The notes beneath the pieces were generated by a model. That model did no database searches, had not been told where the DNA came from, and was given only the letters and a program-made list of their open reading frames with translations. Shown piece by piece: positions 1 to 11,333 of a DNA stretch of 64,000 bases. Each line of letters begins with the position of its first letter. The first letter of the stretch is position 1. The stretch comes from Saccopteryx bilineata (Eukaryota; Chordata; Mammalia; Chiroptera; Emballonuridae), in NCBI RefSeq assembly GCF_036850765.1, contig NC_089494.1:56747809-56811808 (forward strand), read 5' to 3'. Position numbers and translations under genes: made by a program.

Positions 1-589
1 CTATATATTAATATTTATGCAGATATAATTATGCTTTCTAAGTACTTTGTAAGTGTTCAGTAAGTGCTAGCATGACCTTTGAATTTTTTTCCCAATTTCT
101 GGATTAGGCAATACAGAAGTCCCCCCCTTGCAAATGGCTGCCTTCACTGTGTCCTCACAAGGTCTTTCTTCTGTACTTGTGCATCTCTAGTGTCTCTCTA
201 TGTGTCCAAACTTCCTCTTCCTATAAAGACACAATTTAACCCATTAAAGTGCTTAACCAATTTCAATCAATTTTTAAAAAGTTATTCATATATTTCTTGA
301 ATCCATGTTGGAGTTTAATTTACAACTTTATAGAGAATGCAAACTTATTAATGGAACATAAAGTAAATTAATTTTCATCTCTAGTAGAATTGCAACAAAG
401 ATACAATAAACATTATTTGAATGCACTCCTGTTCAATATTAGAAAACAAAAGTTTGATTAGCAAAGCAAGCCTCTGGGCCATGAGTTACACCCTAGGCCT
501 CTTCAGATAAAGCACTTAGGTTAATTGTATCAGAAACTGTCATCATGATCCACATAGACAAAGAAAGGTTTTATTGTCATATATGAAAC
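1..589. other. AT-rich sequence, no feature seen
   Basis: I see no gene, recognisable repeat family or RNA gene here. The short open frames have no recognisable protein character. Confidence 0.4.
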
Positions 590-1051
590 ATAAACTAACC
601 TTTTTCTAAAATTCTTTAGAGCATGCCAGTATCTAATAAATGTTCATAATTAGATCCTTTTCTGAATCCCACTTGAACATCTGGCATTTCTTGTTTCATG
701 TGAGGTAGAAGACTTTGTTGCATCACCTTGAGCATCACCTTACTTGTGTGAGAAATTAAAGCTATGGTCCTATAGTTGCTGCACTCCTTAGCATCTTATT
801 CCTTTAAAATTAGGATATTTATTGGCTGTTCCCAATATGTAGGCCATTGTTTTGTTTTTCATATTTGTTGACATATTCTTGTTATGATTTTGACAGATTC
901 AGTCTTTGTGGCTTAAAATAATTCTGTTGCCATCCCATCTACCCCTGGTGATTTCTTTCTTTCCAATACTTTTAGGGAAGCTTCTATTTTGCTTTCTAGA
1001 ATTACAAATTCTTCCTCATAGGAATCATCTTCAAAACTATCTGTCATTCTG
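590..1051 (-). mobile_element. RTE-clade (BovB-like) LINE reverse transcriptase fragment
   Basis: The reverse complement reads as decayed RTE-type reverse transcriptase. Around 1000-980 it encodes PGVDGM followed by a TELF-like stretch, and around 770-680 it encodes TIALISH.SKVMLKV and then QEMPDVQVGFRKG. That order (substrate-loop 'GVDG', then 'ALISH.SK', then 'QVGFRKG') is the finger-palm layout of BovB/RTE enzymes. Stops and frame changes show it is dead. SINEs separate it from its 5' portion at 1893-2900. It could be the ancient mammalian RTE or a later BovB-type arrival; divergence would decide. Confidence 0.7.
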
Positions 1052-1195
1052 TCCCTGGCTGGATAGCTTAGTTGGTAGGAGGATTGTCCTTATACACAAA
1101 GGTTGCTGGTTTGATTCCCAGTAGGGCACATACAAGAACACATCAGTGTTTTTGTCTCTTTCTTCTTTATTCTTTCTCTTGAAAATCAATACATT
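1052..1195 (+). mobile_element. tRNA-derived SINE, short type C
   Basis: A tRNA-like head opens with CCCTGGCTGGATAGCTTAG (A box) and has GGTTTGATTCCCAG as B box. Then comes a short pyrimidine-rich body and the A-rich AAAATCAATA tail. The preceding 'tatctgtc' recurs after the SINE cluster near 1914, consistent with insertion into the RTE LINE. A related copy lies at 46796-46980. Confidence 0.7.
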
Positions 1196-1530
1196 TTTCT
1201 CAGGGTGTTGAGAAGAAGGGAGGTAGTGAAGTAGACTCCTGCATGCTCCCTAATCAGGATCGCTTGGCAATCCCATCTGGGGCCAATATTCAAATACTGA
1301 GCTATTTTTAGTGCCTGAGACTGATGTGCTCTAACAGAGCTATCCTCAATGCCAGGCCACACTTGAACCAATCAAGCCACTGGCTGTGGGAGGGGAGAGA
1401 GAGAAAAGGGGGAGAGAGTGTAGAGAGAAGCAGATGGTTGCTTCTCCTGTGTGGCCTGACTGGGAATTGAACCCAGGACTTCCATACACTGGGGCCAATG
1501 CTCATTCCACTGTGCCACTGGCCAGGGCCC
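1196..1530 (-). mobile_element. tRNA-headed SINE, older long type D
   Basis: The tRNA-like head is at the right end on the minus strand (…GGGAATTGAACCCAG… to …CCACTGGCCAGGGCC). A long body contains 'gagctatcctcaatgcc' and 'agactcctgcatg'. The same body pattern occurs at 17868-18203. It is more diverged than the type A copies and is an ancestral relative of them. Confidence 0.7.
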
Positions 1531-1547
1531 AATAAATAAACTTTTAA

Positions 1548-1891
1548 TTTTTTTTTTTAAATTTTTTTACAGGGACAGAGAGTGAGTCAGAGAGAGGGAT
1601 AGATAGGGACAGACAGACAGGAACGGAGAGAGATGAGAAGCATCAATCATCAGTTTTGTTGCGACACCTTAGTTGTTCATTGATTGCTTTCTCATATGTG
1701 CCATGACCGACGGCCTTCAGCAGACTGAGTAACCCCTCACTCGAGCCAGTGACCTTGGGTTCATGCTAGTGAGCTTTTTTTGCTCAAACCAGATGAGCCC
1801 GCGCTCAAGCTGGCTATCCTGGGGTCTCGAACCTGGGTCTTTCCGCATCCCAGTCTGACGCTCTATCCACTGCGCCACCGCCTGGTCAGGC
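1548..1891 (-). mobile_element. tRNA-headed SINE, type B
   Basis: On the minus strand it has a tRNA-like head (GCCTGACCAGGCGGTGGCGC, B box GGTTCGAGACC), then repeated 'gct(c)aagc' modules, then 'agttgttcattgattgctttctcatatgtgcc', and a tail rich in GAGA/GACAGG. Flanks aataaacttttaa and aataaatttttaa look like a slightly diverged target-site duplication. Confidence 0.8.
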
Positions 1892-1892
1892 T

Positions 1893-2900
1893 AAATAAAT
1901 TTTTAAAAAGAAGTATCTGTCCCTTTTTTGTCTCTTCTGTATAGATTTTTAATATACCATTTCCATCTTCCATTTATTTTCTCCTGATCAGATGATAAGC
2001 TTTTTTGTTGGTTGTCCAGCACTCCTGTTTGAATTTCTCTTTTATTTCTTGAATTTTCTGGTAGAGATGACTTCTTTTTCCTTTCTTTTTTTTCTTTCCT
2101 ATCTTTCCTTACATTGACTATTGCAATGGTCTTCTTTATCTCTACATGATAGTCGTTGAAATTCTGTTAAGGATTCTAGAATCCTTTTGCCTTTTGCCTG
2201 TCTTTCAGAATCTTTCATGTTTCTTTTTTCATCCACCTCGATTTTTCTTTCCTTTTTACTTTCAGTATTGTCTTTTTGCATTCTTCCCTAGTAATATTTC
2301 TAGTTTCAGTCCATAGTTCTGGTTTGTGTTCAGTTAATTGTTGTCTGGGATACTTGCATGAAAGCTTTCAGTGTCTTCTTCTTCGGCCCCTGAAGTTGAC
2401 ACATAAACCTGAATGGTGGTTCTGTTCCTAGATTTTCCTAGAAGTCTGACTGATATTATGTGGTCAGGACTGGCATTGTAGCCCCTGGCTTTGCCAGCCT
2501 TCCCTTAGTATTAAGTCACTCTGGTTGTTCTGAAGTGACATTTCAAGAGTAAAACACTTTGTAGTTGTTTTTCTGAAAATGTCCCATTCCAGTTCATTTT
2601 TGTTCACAAACATCAAGCACCGCATTATTTAGACATCTTGTCTTGCTTTATGCTTTCCAGTTTACCTTGGTTCATCTTCTTATGTGCCATGTTTTGATTT
2701 TACTTGTTCAGTATTGTAGTTTTCTTTTTTTGCCTTTGTGCACATTAGCCACTAGATTATTTTATGGCTTGGACTAGTTGTGTCATTAACAACACTATTC
2801 ATCTTTGTTCTCTGCTCTTCCCTCGTAATTGTTTGAGAGCTTTTTGACCTGGGAGTCTCATCTTTCAACACTAGCTCATGTTTCATTTTGGACTCTCTCA
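1893..2900 (-). mobile_element. RTE-clade LINE, 5' part (endonuclease-side linker)
   Basis: The reverse complement has a decayed reading with a 'QVYVSTSGAEEEDTE'-like stretch near 2410-2360, matching the '.QVYAPTS.AEEEE' block of the RTE endonuclease domain. A lysine-rich linker and then the region leading into the reverse transcriptase follow. Orientation and order agree with the 590-1051 fragment, so this is one LINE split by three later SINEs. Many stops; not functional. Confidence 0.6.
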
Positions 2901-2918
2901 TCTTAAGGTTTGCAAAGT

Positions 2919-2940
2919 AAAAAATAAATAAATAAATAAA
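2919..2940 (+). repeat. (AAAT)n microsatellite
   Basis: A short run of AAAT units, probably an old LINE or SINE tail. Confidence 0.7.
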
Positions 2941-4559
2941 GGGAGCTTAGATGTCCCCTTAAAATTGGCGGAGGTGTCCTTTGTGACCAATTGAAGATAA
3001 GCTTTTTCCCTTTGCCTCACTACAGATATATATATATTTCCTGAGGGCACTTTCCAATAAACTTTCCAGACGCAACTCTCCATCTTAGTATTGGTGTCTA
3101 GAGGCCTTGAAAGTGATTTTGAGAGACGTCAAACCTTCAAAAGATTTTGAAAGAAACTGAAACCTGAAATAGTTTCTCTTGCTCCTCTCCCTTTGGGAAT
3201 AATAAACTATAGAACTTTCTTAGTTGTCTATTTCTGTTTACTTTTCTGAACTTCACTGCGATTATTGTATATGATGGAAGAAGTGGGCCATATCCCAACT
3301 GTAAATTTTAAGTCTGCTGAATAGTTGGTGTTTCCCCTTGTATCTCAAAATATGAGTAGTGAGTGAAACAACTTCTAAACATATGCAGAGAAGTTCTATG
3401 TTTCTGGATAGGTTACATCTTACATTGAATTCTATTGTGTTAATGGGACTCCAGTTGCTTTCAGTAAAGCAGGTGCATTGAAGGGCAACAAGCAAAAGGG
3501 ATGTACCTGTCTTCAAAACTTTTATTCTATTCTTAAAAAGCTGTTTTATTGAAAATGTTCAATAATAAGTGGCTTACTCCAGTGTACCTCAGGACCTTTG
3601 TTTCCTGCAGAACCAGTGTTTGTGAGTAGTGGTAAGGGAGATGTGGAAATGTCAGATAGAAAAACAACTATCTCCTTTCTAGTTACACACACTATCTAAA
3701 TGCCTAGCTACCCAAGACGTATATTAGCTGCATTTAATATGTCCAGTATTTTCATATTTCATGCTTCACTGAATAGTTATTTCTAAGGAAATAATAGACT
3801 CCAAATTCATATTATGTAATTAAACAATGAATAAGTAAATGTTAAGTCGGTGGCAGCTCCATTCTTTATTATGTGCATGAGGAGGCTTTTTGTCTCTCAG
3901 TTCAAAATGTTGCTTTTATGGTTTCAGGGTAAGTCTCCCTACATGTGAGTTTTTTCTACGTATATATGAATGTTCTATATAATTAAAACTTTCTAAAGAC
4001 TAATATGGTTAATTATGTTATGGTAAAATTCATGCTAATCACTAAAATATTTTATTTTTCTTTACCTAAGATTGTATTAAATATCAAATAAAAACATCAT
4101 GACAAGTTGAAATAGAGACCATGGAAGAAAGTAAAAAGCCTTGTATCTTAGTACTTTTCGTAGCACTATTTCCCTACTTTTTCAACAAGGGCTCTTCATT
4201 TTTATTTTGTATTAGGCCCCATAAATTATGTATCTGGCCCTCAGTATATGTGTGTTCATGTGTGTGACAGAGAGAAGTAAATAAGAAAAGAGAGAGAAGG
4301 CACACATCCAAGTGTTTGAACTCAGAAGATATATATATAAACTGATATGTGCCAGGCACATGGCCCAGTACTAGGCACTGATACTGAAGACAGACCGCAC
4401 TTTGGCTAGTACAGAATGATGAGTCAAATTTGGAACTTGTTGAGTTTAAAATAACAGCAGAACTTTCAAGTAGAAATATCCATAAAATAGCTGGACATGT
4501 CTGTGTTGTTCTTTTAAAAGACATTAAGGTTGAAATATCAATTTGAAAGTGATTTGCAT
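2941..4559. other. Unassigned AT-rich sequence
   Basis: No gene or well-supported repeat. The longest open frame, minus-strand 4174-4524, has no domain character and reads through low-complexity sequence. Confidence 0.4.
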
Positions 4560-6160
4560 AAAGTAATGGATACTATAATAGCAACAAAAAGATAAAATAT
4601 ATAAAAATAAACTTTAAAATAAATATGCATCATTTATATGGAATAAAGCACTACTGAAGGATGCTTAAACAGAAGACTTGAACAAATCAAAAACATATTA
4701 TGTTCTTGGATTGGAAGACTCAGAATTATAAAATGTCAGTTCTTTCTAAATTAATTTGTAAGTTTAATCTGGTCCCAATCAATATAACAATAAGAATTTT
4801 TTAAATTTAGAACTAGACAAGCTGATTTTAAATTCATATGTAAAAATACATAAGCAAGAATAGCCTGGAAAATTTCAGAAAAGAAGAAAAATGAGAAGGG
4901 ACTCCCTACTATATAAAGAAATTGTGGTAATTAAAATAAACTGGAGCATGTTCATTAATAAAACATAACAGAAATGCCCAGAAATAAACCACAAAACAGA
5001 GAAGGTGACAAAATAGCACTTTAAATTGAGGAGGAAAGTAAAATTATTCAAGAAATGGTGTCGCAGCTAGTAGATAGCAATTAAAAAAAAATGTTGTGGA
5101 TCCCTACCTTGCACTTTGCATGTATGTGAATTTTAGATAGTCAAAGATCTAGACATAAAAATAAACCCATAAAAGTACAAGAATAAACATAAGGAGTTTT
5201 TTTTTTAAAGTAATATCAGCATGGGAAGGGCTTTCCAAATATAACACAAAGCTCAAACGCCATAAAGAAGCGATGGGTAAATTTATTTACATAATAGTCA
5301 CAGAAATTCTACAGGAAACGAAACCATCCTATGTAAACTAAAAAACTGAGAAATAATTCATACAACATATATCAGAAGAAAATTCCTATAAATTACAAAA
5401 GGAAAGACGACCTATTCAATATAATATCAGAGTAAAGGGAACAATGAATATTAAAAGATAGTATACTAAAAAGGAAAAACAGATTGCTTTTAAATCTGTA
5501 AAAAAGATGCCAATCCTCACCCAATTACATAATACACTAACATGCTATATTTCACTTATCAGCCTGGAAAAAGCCAAAAAAAAAAAAATGAATTAACAAG
5601 CACTTTATACCAAGCGTGACTAGAGGGGCTATGAATCAGTACAAACTCAATGAAAGGTAATTTCACAATAATCATCCAAAATGACAAGTGCCCGTACTCT
5701 TAAGGACTTATCCTGTAAGTACAAAATGATGTCTGTAATAGATTGCAACAAACTTGAAGCAAACTAAATGTTTAACATTAGAAGACTGGTTTAAAAAGTT
5801 ATGATATATTCAAATAATGAAATGCAGTGCTGTCTCATGTGTACTGGTAGGAAAAGATCCCCCAAACCTATTATTCAAGTGAAAAAGTGATGTGTAGAAC
5901 AGTATACACAGCATGCTAAAATTTGTGTGGGAATATTATATATATAATTTATATTTGTACATTATAATATGAAGGCATACATTTGTAAATGTATAGAAAA
6001 GTCTTAGAAGGTTCTGCAAGAGACTGTGATAGTGGCTGCCCGCTAGGGGAGAAACTCGGTGGGATGGGGGTCAGGAGAAAGAGAGACTTATTTTTTACTT
6101 TATATTATTTGCGCTTTTGAATTTTATACTATGTAAATATATTTCTTATAAAAAACAGAT
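4560..6160 (+). mobile_element. Ancient L1 3' portion
   Basis: The plus strand reads like the decayed C-terminal part of L1 ORF2 and 3' UTR: 'acagaagacttgaacaaatc', 'tcttggattggaagactca', then phrases typical of L1 3' ends around 5700-5900. Frames are destroyed. Confidence 0.55.
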
Positions 6161-6174
6161 TTTTGTTTTAGAGG

Positions 6175-6386
6175 GTCAGTAATGCACTGAAACATCTTGC
6201 CCTCCCTCTCCCCATTCTCTCTCTCTCTTCCCCTCTCACAGCCAGGGGCTTAGTTGGTCTGAGCGGTGGTCTCAGGCACTGAGGATAGCTTCGTTGGTTT
6301 GAACGGTGGCCTCAGATGGGGGTTGCTGAGTGGGTCCTGATCAGGGCATGCAGAAGTTTATCTCTGAATCTTTCCTCCTCTCACAA
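6175..6386 (+). mobile_element. SINE body fragment (type A/D relative), head lost
   Basis: Contains 'tcaggcactgaggatagct', 'gcctcagatggg' and 'gggtcctgatcagggcatgc', all present in the bodies of the long SINEs in this window, in plus orientation. No intact tRNA head. The tail runs straight into the purine microsatellite, which probably grew from it. Confidence 0.6.
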
Positions 6387-6421
6387 GAAAGAAAGAAAAA
6401 AGAAAGAAAGAAAGAAAGAAA

Positions 6422-6466
<45 letters not shown>

Positions 6467-6531
6467 GGGAGGGAGGGAGGGAGGGAGGGAGGGAGGGAGG
6501 GAGGGAGGGAGGGGGAAAAAGAAAGAGAGAG

Positions 6532-6566
<35 letters not shown>

Positions 6567-6622
6567 GAGGGAGGGAGGGAGGGAGGAGAAAGAGAGAGAG
6601 AGAAAGAGAGAAAGAAAAAAAA
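6387..6622 (+). repeat. Homopurine GAAA/GGGA compound microsatellite
   Basis: About 236 bp almost entirely purine on the plus strand: blocks of GAAA, then GGGA, then GAAA, then GGGA and GAGA. It generates lysine/arginine/glycine-rich or serine/phenylalanine-rich open frames on both strands; none is a gene. Confidence 0.95.
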
Positions 6623-7139
6623 TCAAAGAACACAAAGGGATAATTCACAAAAAGAAGAATTACAAATTTTGAATAATTGTATTAACTTGTAATTCAAGAA
6701 ATGCAAATTAAAAGAAGAAATTATTGCCTATAATAAAAACATTTTAATGCAATTCTCAGTGCTAATGAGAATATCAGTTGAGACAGTGTGTTTGAAAGCT
6801 GTTGGTCAATATATATCCAGAGACTTTATAATTGTTCATAAACTTGACACCTTAATTTCCACTTCCAGGAATTTCTACCAAAGAACTAATCAGAGTGATG
6901 TAATGCTGTATATGGGAGAACATCCATCACATCTCTAATAACAAGTAAAAGTCAGTCTCAGTGTCCATCATCAGGTAAAGTGTAGTTCATTCTTAGTATA
7001 AAACACCTTGCAGCCACTTAGATTATATATTCAAAGATTATCTCATAATGGAGAACTGTGCTCACAGTATATGATCAATTGTTCAAAGCAGGATATAACA
7101 TTCTATAAAGGGTATGAAACAATTTTCTAAAAATATGCA

Positions 7140-9190
7140 TGTATGCATAGCTTACACTTTTTAAATTTTATTTTCATTTTTCAATTACAGTGAACATTCA
7201 ATATTATTTTATATTAGTTTCATGTATACAGCATCATGGTTATACATTTATATAATTTATGAAGTATTCCCCCCAGTAAGTCTAGTACTCACCTGTAATA
7301 TATAGTTATTACAATATTATTGACTTTATTTCCTATGCTGTACTTTACATCCCCATGACTAATTTGTAACTACAAATCTGTACTGCTTGGTCCCTTCACC
7401 TTTTTCAGTCAGCCTCCCACAGCCCTTCCTCTGGTCACCATCAGTTTGTTTGTTGTATCTATCAGCCTGTTGCTGTTTTGTTTGTTCATTTATTATATTC
7501 TTTCTATTACACAAATAAATAAAATCATGGTATTTATCTTTCTTTGTATGAATTATTTCATTTAGCATAATACCCTCTAGGTCCATTCATGTTGTCACAA
7601 ATGTAAAGATTCTTTCTTTTTATAGCCAAGTAATATTCCATTGCATACAGGAGTGGGCTAAAGTAGGTTTACGTTGTTCACATGGGAAAATAGTACAATA
7701 ATTAATAAATAATTTATTCAAAGCTGTAAACCTCCTTTCGCCCATGCTTGGATATATACCTCTTCTTGTTTACCCAATGTATACTAATGGGCACTTAGCT
7801 TGCTTTCATATCTTGGCTATTGTAAATATTGCTGCCATGAACACTGTTTTGAATTTCTTCAGATAAATACTCAGAACTGGAATGCTGGGGCATATGTTAG
7901 TTCTATATTTAATCTTTTGAGGAACTTCAATACTGTTTTCCATAGTGATTGCACCTATTTGTGATCTCACCAATAGTATACACAAAGTTTCCCTTTTCAA
8001 CACATCCTGTTCAGCACTTGCTGTTTGTTGACTTATTGATGATAGCCATTCGGACAGGTGTGAGGTGATATGTCATTTTGATTTTAATTTGCAGTTCTCT
8101 CATGAGTGATGTTGAGTATGTTTTTATATATCTATTGGCAATCTTTATGTTTTCTTTGGAGAAGTATCTCTTCAGGGCCTCTGCCCAATTTTTAATTGGA
8201 TTATTTTTTTGGTGTTAAGTTGTATAAGTTCTTTATGAATTTTGGGTATTAACCCCTATTGGATGTCTCATTGGCAAAAATCTTCTCCCGTTCAGTAGGT
8301 GTCTTTTAGTTTTGTTGTTTTCTTAGCTGTGCAAAAATTTTTAGTTTGATATAGTACCATTTGTTTATTTTTTTCTTTTGTTTCCTTTCCCTGAGAATAT
8401 ATATGAACAAAATATTTCTAAAAGCAATGTAAGAAATTTTACTGCTTATGTTTTCTTCTAGAAGTTTTATGGTTTCAAGTCTTACATTTAAGTCTTTAAC
8501 CCACTTTGAGTTTATTCTTGTATATGGTGTGAGAATTTGGTCTAGTTTCTTTTTTTCTGCATGTATCCATTCAATATTTCCAACACCCTCTTATTAAATT
8601 TTTACCCCATTGTATATTTTTCTTCCTTTGTCATAGATTAATTGGCTATATATGTGTGGATTTATTTCTTGACTCTTTATTCTGTTTCACTAATCTATAT
8701 ATGCTTTTATGAAAATACCATGCTGTTTTGATTACTACAGCCTTGTAATACAGTTTTATATCAGGTAGTGTGATATCTCCAACTTTGTTCTTCTTTCTCA
8801 ATATTGCTGTGGCTATTTAGGATCTTTTGTGGTTCCATATTAATTTTAGGATTATTTGTTCTAGTTCTGTGAAAAATGTCATTGGTATTTTGATAGGGAT
8901 TGCATTGAATCTATATGGATTGCTTTTGGTTGTATGGACATTTTTATGATGTTAATTCTTTCTATCCATGAGCATGATAAATGCTTCCATTTATTTGTAT
9001 CTTCTTCAATTTCTTTCTTTAATGTCTTACAATTCTCACAATATAGGTCTTTTACCTCCACAATTAAATTTATTTCTAGGTATTTATTTGATGCAATTGA
9101 AAACAGGACTGTTTTCTTCATTTCTTTTTCTGATAGTTCATTATTGGTATATAAAAATGCAAATAATTTCTGAATATTAATTTCATATTT
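7140..9190 (-). mobile_element. L1 retrotransposon, 3' half, antisense
   Basis: On the plus strand this is the reverse complement of an L1 3' UTR and ORF2 C-terminal half, with landmarks such as 'taatattccattg' near 7632, 'tgctgccatgaacac' near 7830, 'gacaggtgtgaggtgata' near 8054 and 'tatttattttttt' antisense ORF2 around 8350. Stops interrupt the ORF. A 103-bp TIR element at 7648-7750 is inserted in it. Confidence 0.75.
7648..7750 (-). mobile_element. MITE related to the 55925-58020 transposon (copy 2)
   Basis: Starts CAGGAGTGGGCTAAAGTAGG and ends in the inverted form (…CCTCCTTTCGCCCATGCTTG), about 30-bp imperfect terminal inverted repeats. Inside is CATGGGAAAATAGTACAATA, which matches the 3' subterminal part of the large element, so this copy is inverted relative to it. 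It interrupts the antisense L1 right after 'ccattgcata'. No coding capacity. Confidence 0.7.
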
Positions 9191-9389
9191 AGAGGCATAA
9201 CTCACACTTTTAAAATGTTCTATAATATCTGTATTATCAGATCACAGATGGTTATTTTTTTACTTACTTTTTAAGATGTTCCAAATCATCTGTAATGAAA
9301 AGATAAGTGTTTTATAATGAGAAAAGTGATTAATACTATAAAAACAACAAAAAGACAAAGGCCAAAAAGGAACACCCAATTATCAATTA

Positions 9390-9841
9390 AAGTAGACATC
9401 TTTGGGATGCCCAACCAGAGCACACTCTCCAACTCAGAGCATCTTCCCCAAACCTGCTCCTCTCTCCTAACGGGACTCTCGCTGACTCCGTTCACCATCT
9501 CTCACACCTGGCTGTCCCCTTGTTCAGATCTTTACCCTTTCTCACTCAAAACTTAAGTTTCCTAAATGATCTCCTTCCTGCGGCTGACTAGCCTTTCAAT
9601 TCAGCCTCCATCTTATTTCTAAATTATAAATACAGTAAGAAGAAGTAGAAAAAAAGAGAACCCCTTTAGCACCTTGTTGATTGCCCATTATATAAAGTCC
9701 AAATTCCTCTGAATGGGTTCAAAACCTTCCATGATTTTGCATTGCCTTTCATTCTGACCTGAATGATGCACATCTTGGTTCTTATGTTCCAGGGCATACT
9801 GAGCTGTTTGTAGTGCCTGCGACACATCTTCTGGATGCTGC
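9390..9841 (+). mobile_element. L2 LINE fragment
   Basis: Plus-strand text such as 'cttccccaaacctgctcct' and later 'ccaaattcctctgaatggg' follows the order of the L2 reverse-transcriptase C-terminal half and 3' region. It continues after the SINE at 10239-10560. Strongly diverged. Confidence 0.5.
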
Positions 9842-10238
9842 TTCTTTTTTTTTTTAGCGGGAGGGAGAGAGAGACAGACAGATAGACAGGGACAGACAGA
9901 GAGGAAAGAGAGATGAGAAGTATCAACTCATAGTTGTGGTACCTTAGTTGTTCATTGATTGCTTTCTTATATGTGCCTTGATCCGGGGTGGGGTGGGGTG
10001 GGGAGGTTCCAGCTAAGCCAGTGACGCCTTGCTCAAGCCAGCGACTTTAGGCTCAAGTCAGCGAACATAGGTCATGTCTATGATCTCACACTCAAGCCAG
10101 CGACCCCACGCTCAAGCTGGTGAGCCCACGCTCAAACTGGATGAGCCTGTGTTCAAGCCAGAGACCTTGGGGTTTTGCAGCTGAGTCCTCAGTGTCCCAA
10201 GCCGACATTCTATCTACTTCACCACCATTTGGTCAGGC
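9842..10238 (-). mobile_element. SINE type B, older subfamily
   Basis: Minus-strand element with type B landmarks: 'gatgagaagtatcaactc', 'ttagttgttcattgattgc', several 'ctcaagccagcgac' modules and a degraded head ending 'ttggtcaggcc'. Flanks 'acacatcttctggatgct' and 'cacatctgggtgct' look like a decayed target duplication. The B box has lost its consensus. Confidence 0.75.
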
Positions 10239-10560
10239 CACATCTGGGTGCTTTATGTCTCTGTACCATTGCTCATGTGCATTCTCTGCCTAGGATGATG
10301 GTATATCTGTGCCCATCTGCCTGGTCAAAAACACTCTTTCAGGAAAAATCAAGTATACAGCTTTTTCTGACTCCCCCATATAGAAGTGATCACTCTCTCC
10401 TTTGTGGTTCCACTTTTTCATTTAAGTGCTTAATTTTACTTAGTTGTAATATAAGTAGACTGTAAATCACTTGATATCAGAGAACTATCTTATCTTTTTA
10501 TCTCCAAAGCCTAGTTTAAAGGCCAGTGAAAACTTTAAAAATGATTCTGGATTAAAAGAA
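10239..10560 (+). mobile_element. L2 LINE 3' part
   Basis: Continuation of the L2 from 9390. 'tctccaaagcctagtt' near 10501 resembles the L2 3' end. Diverged. Confidence 0.45.
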
Positions 10561-10915
10561 GAAGAAAAAGAGTGGTTAATAGTGTCAAAGTAATATAAAG
10601 ACGGAAGAGAGAAAAAAATTCATTGAATATGGTAAGTAGTTATTGTTAACTCTGAAAGAACTATTTCAGTTGATTAATTGGTAAGGCAAGGCGTAGTGAA
10701 TGAATGGTGAACAGATAATCATTTCAAGTCTAGATGATTTTTACCCAAGAAATTTGTCACTGAATTGAAGGGGGAAGAGAAGAGTATAGCTTGAAAGATT
10801 TCTTTGAATTTTGGTTTTTATTAATAAATAGATGCTTTTTATTTGTAGGAACAGAAGAAGAAACTTTCCACAATTCTGATGTCACACAGCAAGATTAATT
10901 TCACAGAAAAATTTT

Positions 10916-11315
10916 ATTTTATTATTTATTTATTTTACTTATTTTTCTGAAGCTGGAAACGGGGAGAGACAGACAGACTCCCGCATGCGCCCAACCGGGA
11001 TCCACTCGGCACACCCACCAGAGGCCATGCTCTGCTCACCAGGGGGCGATGCTCTGCCCCTCCCGGGCGTCGCTCTGCCACGACCAGAGCCACTCTAGCA
11101 CCTGGGGCAGAGGCCAAGGAACCATCCCCAGCGCCCGGGCCATCTTTGCTCCAATGGAGCCTTGGCTGCTGGAGGGGAAGAGAGAGACAGAGAGGAAGGA
11201 GGGGGGGGGGAAGAAGCAAATGGGCACTTCTCCTATGTGCCCTGGCCGGGAATCAAACCCGGGTCCCCTGCACACCAGCCCGATGCTCTACCACTGAGCC
11301 AACTGGCAGGGGCCT
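10916..11315 (-). mobile_element. SINE type A, full length
   Basis: Minus-strand tRNA-headed SINE: head with A box TGGCTCAGTGGTAGAGC and B box GGTTTGATTCC, about 300 bp of GC-rich body, and the terminal module 'cagcttcagaaaaat' before an A-rich tail. Flanked by an 18-bp duplication, atttcacagaaaaatttt (10898-10915) and atttcacagaaagatttt (11316-11333). Confidence 0.9.
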
Positions 11316-11333
11316 ATTTCACAGAAAGATTTT

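Noticed and set aside
6316..6692. Lys/Arg/Gly-rich frames of about 120 codons
   Set aside because: They are readings of the GAAA/GGGA microsatellite.
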